Positions 48,749 through 58,214 of a stretch of 64,000 bases of DNA are shown one piece after another. The notes beneath the pieces are model-generated. The model made no database searches and was not told the origin of the DNA. It saw only the letters and a program-made list of their open reading frames with translations. Source of the stretch: Marsupella aquatica (lineage: Eukaryota > Marchantiophyta); contig OZ316899.1 in assembly GCA_973895155.1 (NCBI GenBank), forward strand, positions 16,244,001-16,308,000. The letters are read 5' to 3'. The position numbers and the translations under genes are program-made. Each line of letters begins with the position of its first letter. Within the stretch, counting starts at the first letter, position 1.

Positions 48749-49429
48749 ATGGCACGACCTAAAATTCAAGCCAAAAAGCGTGTGACAGAGGTGAGAAACA
48801 CAGGTGTACTTGGGGCAGATGCTACTAACTTCTCTGCAAGTCAGATTTTCCAGAAGGCAGCTCATTGTTGTGCCATTTGTGACGATGGTGGGGGCCTGGT
48901 CATTTGTGAGGGCCCTTGCATGAGGCATTTCCACCTCAACCCGGAGTCTGACCTTGCTGCAGAAAACAACTGTCCAGGGGTGGGCCTCCCGTCAACACAC
49001 CAGGGAGACTGGATGTGCACTAATTGTTTGGAGAAGCAGGCTAAGTGTGCACAGTGTGGGAAGTTGGGGTCCTATGAGGGCTCTGTTGATGCTGCAGCAA
49101 ATGTTAGGAAATGTCCAGACCGTTTTTGTGTGAGATTTTTCTGTTTTGAGTGTTTGCCTGCTCATGCCACAGCTTGCCCACTTCATAGGTGCAAGGCATG
49201 TGGTGAGCATGATCATGAGTACTGGACTGACATAGTCCACTGTGCTAGGTGTCCCACCATGTGGCACTATCATTGCCTGAAAGATCGTCAAGCAGAGGGT
49301 TATGCTTGTGATAGAGAAATCTATGATCACTCTGCACATGGTGTTGATCGATGGATATTTTATTGTCATCGCCATGCCATTGATCCTACCTCGCGCACTC
49401 CTGTGAGAGATCACATATCTTGGCTGTGA
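48749..49429 (+). CDS. EDM2-type triple PHD-finger protein carried by the CACTA
   Basis: An intact frame of 226 residues. Residues 40-110 form a first finger (CCAICDDGGGLVICEGPCMR, then CPGVGLP and DWMCTNC). Residues 105-150 form a second (CAQCGKLGS, CPDRFCVRFFCFECL). Residues 150-215 form a third (HRCKACGE, CARCPTMWHYHCL, FYCHRHAID). The end TPVRDHISWL matches the end of the PHD module of Arabidopsis EDM2, a nuclear protein that regulates heterochromatic marks and transcript processing at transposon-containing genes. EDM2 continues into a methyltransferase-like region; here the frame stops, so only the reader module is kept. The start could be an internal exon, since CAG lies two bases before the ATG. 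All zinc ligands appear present. Confidence 0.82.
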   Translation: MARPKIQAKKRVTEVRNTGVLGADATNFSASQIFQKAAHCCAICDDGGGLVICEGPCMRHFHLNPESDLAAENNCPGVGLPSTHQGDWMCTNCLEKQAKCAQCGKLGSYEGSVDAAANVRKCPDRFCVRFFCFECLPAHATACPLHRCKACGEHDHEYWTDIVHCARCPTMWHYHCLKDRQAEGYACDREIYDHSAHGVDRWIFYCHRHAIDPTSRTPVRDHISWL

Positions 49430-50021
49430 AGCTGAACATTGTACATGCACAATGCACCTGATGTGGATGTACTATTTTTTGAGATTGCAGAGATTCCAAT
49501 TTTGAAAAGGAGTTGGGTAGGCAAGTTTATATAGGCAGCACTTATCTTGTGCGCTGGCGTCAGTGGCTGGGTACATGCCTATAAAAACTTATCCTTACAA
49601 GCCTTCTTGGAAGTATTTAGGCTGAGTGGTCATTTTCATAAACACTTTCATCAGACTGCTAAATTAAAACAGGACTTCTAAGTTGTAAGCGTATAAATTA
49701 TCAGGCATGCGATTAATCAAATTGCCCTATAAGTTTGTCATTGAACGTATCCTCCTTTACAACAAAATATGTATGTGCCATGACAAGTTGGTTGCACTTC
49801 ATTTCACCTTCGATATGGATTTTGTAGTATATATTCAAACAATGTCCTGCATCCGTGCAGGTGCCTAGTACGTATTGTTCACATATCCCTTGTACCTATC
49901 AAAATCAGACCTGAGCACCAGTGGGCCAGATCAACTCAAAAAGCAAGAATTTTGTTGTCCTTGTATTGTCAGGTGAACCCATTCTTCCAAAATTCACTGT
50001 CATCACGTAGGGTGTGTGTAC

Positions 50022-50894
50022 ATGGAGCCTGGGAAACGTAGAAAGTGTGACCACCCAGCAGTGTTTACAGGGGTCAGAGCCATTTTGGTCCATGGCCAGC
50101 ATGGGTTGACCAAAGTGCATTGGCCAACTATACAGAAACGATTCTCTGAGCTCCATGGCACTGTAGTTCAGGACATCACTCCATAGACTACACATGTTGT
50201 TGCAGGGACATGGCTATCAGTGATAAAGAAGTGGTCATGGTCCTACATGAATTATGCAATTACTAAGCAAGGCCTAAAAGTAGTTGAGGCCTCTTGGATC
50301 ACAGATTCCATAGCACATCAGATTGTACAGGATACTGAGCAATATGAGTTGTGGGAGGATGAAGAAGCTACTGCATCAGCTTGGGCTGAACAAGAAGTCT
50401 GGGAAGCAAAGGCACGGCTTGCTGATGTCCAATATGGACCTGTACTCAACAAAGGACAGAGCTCTAGAAGGCTGAAGAGTATGTTGGCTGAGGAGACGAA
50501 GCAACCAACCCCCATTCTGAAAGGGCTGAGCATGGTATTTGTGGAGGCGGGAATTGGAGAGGTTAAGTGCAAAGTGTACAAGTCCACGGTGCTTGACCTA
50601 GGTGGGACAGTGGAGGAGAATATAACAGAGGACACCACTCATGTCATTACTAAGTCATATCCCAAAGCCTGCCGCAAGTTTGGGAAGGGAGACATTCGCT
50701 TTTATGTCATGTCCCATAATGTGTTTGTGGTTTCATATGCTTGGCTTGTGGAATCAGTAGCAGCTGGGAAGTGTCAAAACCCAATGGACTATGATCTTTT
50801 TGAGGCCTGGCCACGGAAGGGTCAGGATCCTTACAGAGAGGACTATGAGACAACAAGTGAGGAATGGGTCATTAACGATTCTGAATCAGAGTGA
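50022..50894 (+). pseudogene. Tandem-BRCT protein gene, first BRCT broken by one stop
   Basis: The frame from ATG 50022 (MEPGKRRKCDHP) encodes a BRCT domain (VFTGVRAILVHG, HGTVVQDITP) and meets TAG at 50184-50186 exactly where BRCT domains have a polar residue before TTHVV. Reading continues in phase (TTHVVAGTW, VVEASWITDSI) into a linker and a second BRCT (LKGLSMVFVEAGIGEVKC, LGGTVEENITEDTTHVIT, VVSYAWLVESV) ending at 50894. The second BRCT resembles that of X-family DNA polymerase lambda. BRCT domains bind partners in DNA repair. A shorter product starting at 50220 would keep only the second domain intact. It lies 0.6 kb after the PHD gene, same strand. Confidence 0.8.
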
Positions 50895-51426
50895 GGAGTA
50901 GTAGCATCAGTTTGGACACAAGTTTTTTTGTATAAATCAGATCATTGAAATAAATGTGATCTTTGAACTAATGTACCTTGTTATGGTTGGTGGCAGTTGG
51001 GCTTATTTTACTGTTGGCGGATTGTTGTTTCCTGCTGCCTGGGGGTGTCACTGTAAACGTACTGGGTGGGCTCAAATCTCGGCGGTGAGATATCTGATAC
51101 CGCTCTCACACCTATGCCTATGACTATACATGATTGGACTCTGATATAGTCATGGGTGTACATGCAAAGGCGGTACATTTGAGGACAGCTGTGGAGGTGG
51201 TGACACCCTCAAACATTGAGGAATTTTGTGTCATTCACTTGACAATAGGTACACTACTCGCAAACCTGTTTTTTTCTTTTGGGGTGGTTTAGGGTTTGTG
51301 AGAATTTATTACACGTTATGTTAACTCTTTTGGCACATACAGTCAGGGATATATGGAACACAAATACCACCATTAGGCATCCCTGTTCACTGCTGTCCAT
51401 GACTGCAGAGCTTCCAGCCTGTTACA

Positions 51427-53493
51427 ATGCACCCTGGTCACCACCCTCCCCAAACCCAGCCCAGGGCACAGGCACTGCCTTTGCATCATCCCACAAGGAT
51501 ATCACGCCATGATAATAAGCTTTGGCAGCGTGAAAGGTTACGAACCAGACTTTCAGGAGCCAGTAGGATGAGATGTCCTTGTGCAATCTGCCAAGGATCC
51601 CGTACCAGGGGTCTGAATGAGGTTTGGCGGCATATCGCGGTTCATGGAAGAGATCCACGACATCGAGTTTGGAATGATCCTGCAAAGGAAGATTCTTCCG
51701 ACGAGGAGTGGAGGTTAGAATTTGATGCTGCCAATGCTGCAAGACGGGCAAGTGAGGTTCTGCCTGGTGCATTTGAAAATGTTGTAGCTGGTCTCTATGG
51801 GTTGTCAGCTCTCCAACGGGATGGTGCTCAGGCAGCACCACGTGACGAAGGAATTCATGTGGAAGAGATGGTGAGAGACATCTTCCAAGACTTGGATGCA
51901 TTTCATGATGGGCTGGACAACGAAGAGGATACGGCTGCAGATGCAAGTGTGCCCCCTGTCGAAGAGCCTCTTGATGAGTTTGAGATAGGGCAAGAAACCC
52001 CTGGGCATGATGGGATGTTTGGCTCTCCCCTGCAAATACAGGAAGGCAGGAAGTCTTTGTACCCCGGTAGCAAATGTTCTAAACTGGGATTTGTCATCAT
52101 GTTCCTAAACATTTGCGACAACCACAATGTCCCCAACGTTTTGGTTTCTGAGTTGTTGGCATTCTTGCGAACAACTATGCTACCAGATGGTAATATTTTG
52201 CCCAAGAACATGTACGAGGCAAAAAGATGCCCTAAGTGTGGGAAGCACCTACTTGTCATGACCCACCTACTTGTCCATGTTGTGGAAGAGCTACACCAAT
52301 TTGGGCCTGTGAGTGCTCGTTGGTTGTACCCTTTGGAACGGTACATGAAGCTACTCAAAGGTCACGTGAGAACATATTACAAACCTGAAGCAAGCATGGC
52401 TAAAGGTTACATCAAGGATGAGACTCTAGGATTTCTGACCGAATACATAGCACAATATGAGCATGTGAAGACCAGGGTGTGGAATTCTGATGAGGTGATA
52501 GGTGAAGTACTGGAAGGGGCTGCAACCACAAAGAACCTGACCATATCTATGAGAGACTTGGCACATGACTTTGTATTGCACAACACTGTGGTGATGGAAC
52601 CCTGGATACAGTGAGTGCATACATGTGCTATAATCCAGTTCATGAGCTTAAATGTTGTGTTCGTGTGGTTTTCTCCTTCAGCCTGTTCATGTTTACCCAA
52701 GCTAATGCTGTGTGGTTGTTCGTTCAGGGAGTATGAGTCATTGAAGGCGGCCCATCCCACTACAGGAACAACTTTTCCAGGTTTCATGGAGTGGATCAGA
52801 GTGGCAATTAGAGAGCATCACGAGACCCACCCAGACATGGATGCAGATGTTTACCTACTGTCTAATGCCCCTAGCCTAAAAGTGAAGACTTACAAACGGA
52901 TGAGAGCATATGGGAATCACTTTCGAGTGAAGGATGGTGACAGTGCCTATAGGGTGACGAATGACTGCGGGCTCATCACTGTATTTGAGCAACAGAGCCA
53001 CAATCACGACAGGGCCTGGATGGAGATGGGATATGTGGGAGAATTAGTTGACATATGGGCTCTGGACTATGGGGCGGTGTCCAGTCCTGTGATTCTTATG
53101 AAAGGTTCATGGGTGCGGCAGGATTGGCTTGGTAACAGGGCTACCATGAAGAGAGACAACGACGGTTTCTTGCTAGCCAATTTCAGAGGGAAATTGCCCG
53201 AATGGTCTGAGCCATTTGTGTTTGCTAGTCAGGTGGAGCAAGCTTTCTTCCTGGATGTGGAAGACTCCCCAGGTTGGCGTGTAGTGTGTCATAAACAGGC
53301 CAGGCAACGTCGGATGGAAGGATCAAACCTTGAGTTTCATTTACACTCTCATAGTGCCTTTGATCGTCGGCGTTCAGACCAAGTGCCTGTAGTTCATGAT
53401 AGCGGGGACTTCATTCCTGTGACAAGGGTAGATGCATTTGCTGAAGGAGGCGAATTCAGAGATGCAGATGCCAACAGTGTGCCTGTGCCATGA
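51427..53493 (+). CDS. CACTA TNP2-like protein lacking the catalytic transposase region
   Basis: Two exons, 51427-52610 and 52728-53493 (GT-AG intron, phases match), 649 residues. Residue 50 onward (RMRCPCAICQ, then HIAVHGRDPRHRVW) is the transposase-associated N-terminal domain. LYPGSKCSKLGFVIMFLNIC with MLPDGNILPKNMYEAKR is the segment that normally precedes Transposase_21. Here it passes through a short CPKCGKH directly to MTHLLVHVVEELHQFGPVSA and RWLYPLERYMKLLKGHVR, the DUF4218 domain (278 to about 350), so a catalytic core of some hundreds of residues is missing without loss of frame. DUF4216-like sequence follows (GYVGELVDIWALDYG, about 496-510). It may be a repressor-like or DNA-binding derivative; this is inference. 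Confidence 0.85.
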
Positions 53494-53649
53494 GTAATGT
53501 GAATTGTTTGCATGGACATTAGTGAGGGGAAGGATGTGTAATAAAGTAATTCTGAAGCAACACAGATGTATGGATGGATGCCTGGTGATTGTGGTTGCAT
53601 TGTGTTATACGGGGTGATCATAGATGACATGTTTTTGTGGTCCAGTAGG

Positions 53650-56600
53650 ATGGAACAGAGTGACACAGAGATGTGTGAGTATGAAAGGAAAGCTATGGAA
53701 CAACGAGCATACGTGAAAGCCAAAATCGCAGAACTGGATCTGGAAAAGGATGTGGCTGAATTGTAAGGGAACGATTCTCAACTACACCCCTCCGCTGAGT
53801 TTGTGTGACATGAATAGTTCAATGTGGCACTGAAATTGTGACTGTATTCTCATATTGGAATGTCGCAGAGCCACAGCATTTTCAAAGAAACAAAAGGAGT
53901 ACGCAAGAAGGGTGACCAGCACTATCTCTGGGCCTATGCGTCGGAGTGACAGGTTGAGCAAGAAGGTCGTACCTACAATGGCAGAATGTGGAGATGACAT
54001 TGATGCTGCACAGGTGGGTGCAGACACTAGACAAGAAGATGCAGATGATGAGTATTTTCCAGAGGAAATGGATGAGGATGGGGGTTATGAAGATGAATAC
54101 ATTGCAGAGCAGCCCCAAAAGAAACAGGTAAGTAGTTTTCCCAACAAGGTTTTGAGTTGAAAACTCTTGTTTAGAGGTTTCATATGTTCAGTACTACACA
54201 TATGTACCTTGCTTAGTTCCTGACATTGTAGTTGGTGATGTGATGCAGCGTCCTGCCAGTTCTGTTTTGCCTTCGAAGCCTGTGCATGCACCATACCAGC
54301 AGGGGGGGCTGACCTCTGATCAAGGTTGGCGAGGTGGTAGTAGTGGTAGATCCCAGGCTGGTGCCCAATACTATGGCAGGGGGCAAGCTCTAGGTTATGC
54401 CCGTGGTAGAGGCAGAGCAGGTCCAAACCCACAATCTCGTGGGTATGGACGTCCACCTCAACCATGGGGATGTGAGTATATATCTATATGCCAGTTCTTT
54501 GTGAAGGCATGGCACTCCTGAATTTCAGACTGCATATCAATTTTTGACATTGTTTGGGATGTATTGGATTCAGACAACATGAAATTCTGTCCACCTGCCA
54601 TTGCATGCAGATTCTGCCCAACCTGATTGGGCAAATGCTAGTAATGATCAGTTCCAATGTCCACAAGGACAGACATGGGTTGAACCAGGTTGGGAGGATG
54701 GTGGTGGGTCGTGGAATGAACAAGGTTGGGAAGGTGGTGAAGGTAATTGGCAGGGATATCAAAATTCAGTACCTACAAACGCTGGAAGAGGGGCAGGTAA
54801 TGTCTGATCTTGTCAGCAATGGAAGAACTCATTATATCTGGAGTCCATTCACGTGGGGGGGACTCTGCACATGTATAATGATAGAAAATGTATGTGTGCA
54901 GGTTGGACAGTCGAACCATCGACTCAAGTATTCACTAATGCCCCTATGCAGATGCAGCACGGAAGGGGGACAGGTATGTTGGTGAATGTTCAGTTGTTTT
55001 CCTACAGTTTGTACTTAGTTTTCAGTACATATGTTTGCACACACATACCTAGAAAGTGACATCATCCGGCCCCTGTACTAGGCTGGACAGGTGGTCCAGG
55101 GTCGCAACAATTTCAGAGTGCAGTCCCTGCACAGGCATCTACAGGCAGAGCTACAGGTATGTATGTTTGAAGAATTTTTCTTGAAGTGAAGCATTGAATG
55201 TTGCCGTCATCCATTCTGCTATATGTAGTTCTCAAGCATGAATGGCATTGTATTTTCCCAGGTGGCTTCAGAACCCCAGGTAGGGTGAATGAAGGGGTGG
55301 CCAATACAACGCCCAGTACTACCGAGAGCAGTGCACGAGGGGAGGTGACAAAGAAAGGGAACGTAAAGTTGAATGAGAGACAATGGGTGGATGCTGAGTG
55401 TCCTCGCAAGAACCGATGGCATGCTGATTTGAAAGCTGAAGTATTGCGTTGGTTAGATGTGAGTGTTATTAATTTTAAAAAACAGCATCCAAAAGATTGG
55501 AAGACTATATGTGAAAATGTTGCTGCCAAATGGAATTATGTGGGCAGTGATGATGGCGTGGACATAGGTTGCCTAGAGAGTACAGCAGGTAAAATCATCA
55601 AGCAAGAGAGGTGGAGAATGCATAAGGCTTGGAAGGAAGGTGGGGAGAAGCCAGATATGCCTCCACCAGCCAGTTGTGATGATAAAGTGTGGGCAAGGTT
55701 AGTAGCTTATTTTGTAACAGATGCTTCAAAAAAGAAGAGTTCACAGATGACTGAGGCCAGGTTGAGTGTTCAGAACCCTAATCTGACAGGAAGGACCGGC
55801 ACTGCACCGACAGCTAAACGTTTGGTAAGAATGAATGGCCTAGCTATGTAATTTATGCTACACTATGTACTGTTTTTTAGTGTAAACCCATACATGTAAA
55901 CTTTGTTTTTTAGTGTACGTTCCCTGAATATTGATTGATAACTTGTGTTTGCCATGCATGTGCAGAAAGCCCAATTGGGGCAAAGCCCTTCAAAAGAAGA
56001 GTTGAGGGCTGAAATTGTGAACACCCGGGCTCAAGAGGGTGCATCTGAATCCTCCAAGCATGTAAGTTATATGAGTTCTGATTGGTAATTGAATGACCTG
56101 CGTTGAATTTCAGGTGTACATTGTATATAACATTGATTGTGCATATATTGCCCAACATTTCATATGGAGTGATTGAACCTATACCCCTGTGTCATGTAGG
56201 GAGGTGGATCTTCACTTACAGAGATAAGTGGTCGTTTGAAGGCTGTTGAAACATGTCTTCCAGAGATCAATGAACGTTTGAATTCATTGACTGACTTGTT
56301 CCATGTGAACTTCAAGACATTAATGGAAGCTGTTGTGTCGGTGAGAGATAAAATTGATTCCAATTCTGCAGGAGTTCCACCATCACCACTTGAGGTGGCA
56401 AAGTCGATGCACTCTTCTGGCATGCCAACGACATGTAGGCTTGAAGGTAAGGCCTTTACAACTGTGTGGGATATGATTATTAAATGTATAGTTTGAATTG
56501 ACATTGTTTGTTGAATGTGTTATTTTCAGTAACATATATTGTGGTTGATGTGTCCATAGAGAATAAGACAGGTGCTACAGAGAAGAAGTATGAGAACCTG

Positions 56601-57356
56601 GCAAATACTCGCTGTAATTTAGAGGCAACAAAGTTGCAGTCTGTACAAGCAACTTGTTTGACAGAGGGCAGTCAACCATGTTTGGATGAGGATGACATTG
56701 GCAAGGGAGTGGATGATATCAATGTTGGGGCAAATGAGGATATCAGCAAGCATGACAATGATACCATTGAGCCAGATTCATGCTATGTAGATCTTGACTC
56801 CATTGCAGAGATAAATGATTTGCAGAATGTATCATTCTCAATGACATGTGTGCCTCTTGTTGAGATACATCCAACCAAAGAGTTAGTTGGTATGACACTC
56901 CCAGGTGATGAACCTGCTACTGTGACAGTCCTAACAGAGGAACCTACTGAGCCTAGCTTCACTACTGTGAAGAGAGGAAGCATGCGCACACGAAGCAAGT
57001 CTGCTGGTGGGAGCAGAGCCACGTCAAAGGTTTCATACAAACCTCCAAGAACGGTGCTGGCAGAAAGATCTAAGGCGGAAGTGGGGAAAGCACCTAATGC
57101 TGAGGGACAAAGTGGCTTGTTAGCTCTTGATGAGAGTGGAACACGAGTAGGATTTGGCAGAGTGCAGGTTGGTTCCACAACGTTCCATGGCAAGAGGATT
57201 CCCCCAGGTTATTCAGTAGTGTTAGTCACATTACTAGTGAAACCTAAAGCTGTCCTTCCCATTCCAAACACAAATGATGATCCTCCTCAAAAGACACTTG
57301 GAGATGCTGCAGGTTCTTTGGTATTATGGCCAAGCAAGTTCATAGAGGATCCATAA
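53650..57356 (+). CDS. CACTA second gene, ten exons, En/Spm (Transposase_24-like) domain
   Basis: Exons: 53650-53762, 53869-54127, 54249-54471, 54611-54796, 54902-54973, 55082-55156, 55262-55824, 55966-56061, 56200-56446, 56530-57356. Every junction is GT-AG with matching phase, giving 886 residues (an in-frame ATG at 53566 would add 28). Order: a charged start (EYERKAMEQRAYVKAKI), an acidic stretch (DADDEYFPEEMDEDGG), a Gly/Arg/Gln/Trp-rich part with GW repeats (exons 3-6), then exon 7 with the plant transposase Ptta/En/Spm signature (NERQWVD, then KKKSSQMTEARLSVQNPNLTG) continued in exon 8 (QLGQSPSKEELRAEI), a coiled-coil-like exon 9 and a long tail. In En/Spm the second product binds element ends; the same is inferred here. 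No stops: apparently intact. Confidence 0.8.
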
Positions 57357-57858
57357 CAATGTCATGTCATTATTTGTTTGTAGTGTGAGTCATGTTATGT
57401 AGATTTTAGATGTCAAGAAGCAGTACAAGAATCATGTCCTCTTGGAGATTCATAGTATCATGCATGTGCTTTCAGTTATCTCATCCTGCAGTCATCAATT
57501 ATGAGTTCCTGTTTTGTCTGAATTACATTGATCACATTGTAAACTATTCCATTGGAATTCAAATGATCTTCATTTTTTAGCAAGATTGTGATTGTGTTTA
57601 ATTCTTATGAATGTTTTATGTAGGATCTGCTTATATGATGCTTTGTTTCATGTGGATGTCATTCATGCTATGTTCATTTCTTGTATTGAATGTGTTATAT
57701 TTCTAAAGTTAGAACATCAGGTTTCTATGTATTGTAATGTCGAGTGCTCTCTCTCCTTATGAACTGTCCCTCTGTGTTCATTAGTCATGGTTATAACTTG
57801 CATGTGAACCTTATTAGTTATAAACATGAGTATATAGAGTCCCAAATGGTTCTGTTGT

Positions 57859-58174
57859 GTGACGCGGGCCAGGGTCTCCATTGGTCTCTCCTGTGACACT
57901 AAATGGTCACACACTAGTCGTTGTTGAATGCGGGTAAGTCATGCATGTGACTTACGATGTGACTCGCTGAAGTCATATTGCAGTCACGTCGAAACAAGGC
58001 TAGACTCCACAATAAAGTCACAGATCAGTCACAAATGGGTATCAAGCAAGTTGCAAAGCCCAGTATCAATAGTGACTACCATTTTTTGGTCTCAACTTTT
58101 GCAACTCCAAGGGTCACAGTGTGGGTCAAGTCACGTTGAGTCACAATGAAGTCACATGAGCCAAAATGAGTCAC
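57859..58174 (+). repeat. CACTA right subterminal GTCAC/GTGAC repeats
   Basis: About fourteen GTCAC or GTGAC pentamers in both orientations within 316 bp, often as AGTCACA. Subterminal arrays of short motifs are the transposase-binding regions of CACTA elements; the same role is inferred here. Confidence 0.75.
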
Positions 58175-58211
58175 ATATTGCGGTCTCAGTTCACCTCGGA
58201 TTCTTCTAGTG
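58164..58211 (-). repeat. Right terminal inverted repeat of the CACTA
   Basis: Inverse of the left terminus: CACTAGAAGAA read from 58211 on the minus strand, with TGAGACC and TGTGACT blocks further in. Confidence 0.88.
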
Positions 58212-58214
58212 TTG
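58212..58214 (+). repeat. CACTA target-site duplication, right (TTG)
   Basis: TTG immediately after the terminal TAGTG, matching 42875-42877. Confidence 0.9.

Larger units (their letters stand above)
42878..58211 (+). mobile_element. CACTA (En/Spm) element of 15,334 bp carrying captured host modules
   Basis: The left end is CACTAGAAGAA (42878-42888) and the right end is its inverse (58201-58211). Beyond the identical 11 bases, both ends continue in step: about ten bases, then TGAGACC, then seven to nine bases, then TGTGACT. The TTG duplication flanks it on both sides. Excision restores an uninterrupted codon phase in the surrounding gene. Internal plus-strand genes include TNP2-like and En/Spm-type domains, which independently prove the superfamily. 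It also carries an EDM2-like PHD module, a BRCT gene, an eL20 fragment and a minisatellite. Since the transposase catalytic region is missing, it is probably non-autonomous. Confidence 0.93.

Noticed and set aside
49900-50200. Minus-strand open frame over the first BRCT
   Set aside because: Shadow frame; the plus strand shows conserved BRCT residues.
58076-58211. C-terminal extension of the minus-strand gene up to a stop at 58076
   Set aside because: This part is CACTA terminal sequence; the true continuation is at 42877-42625.
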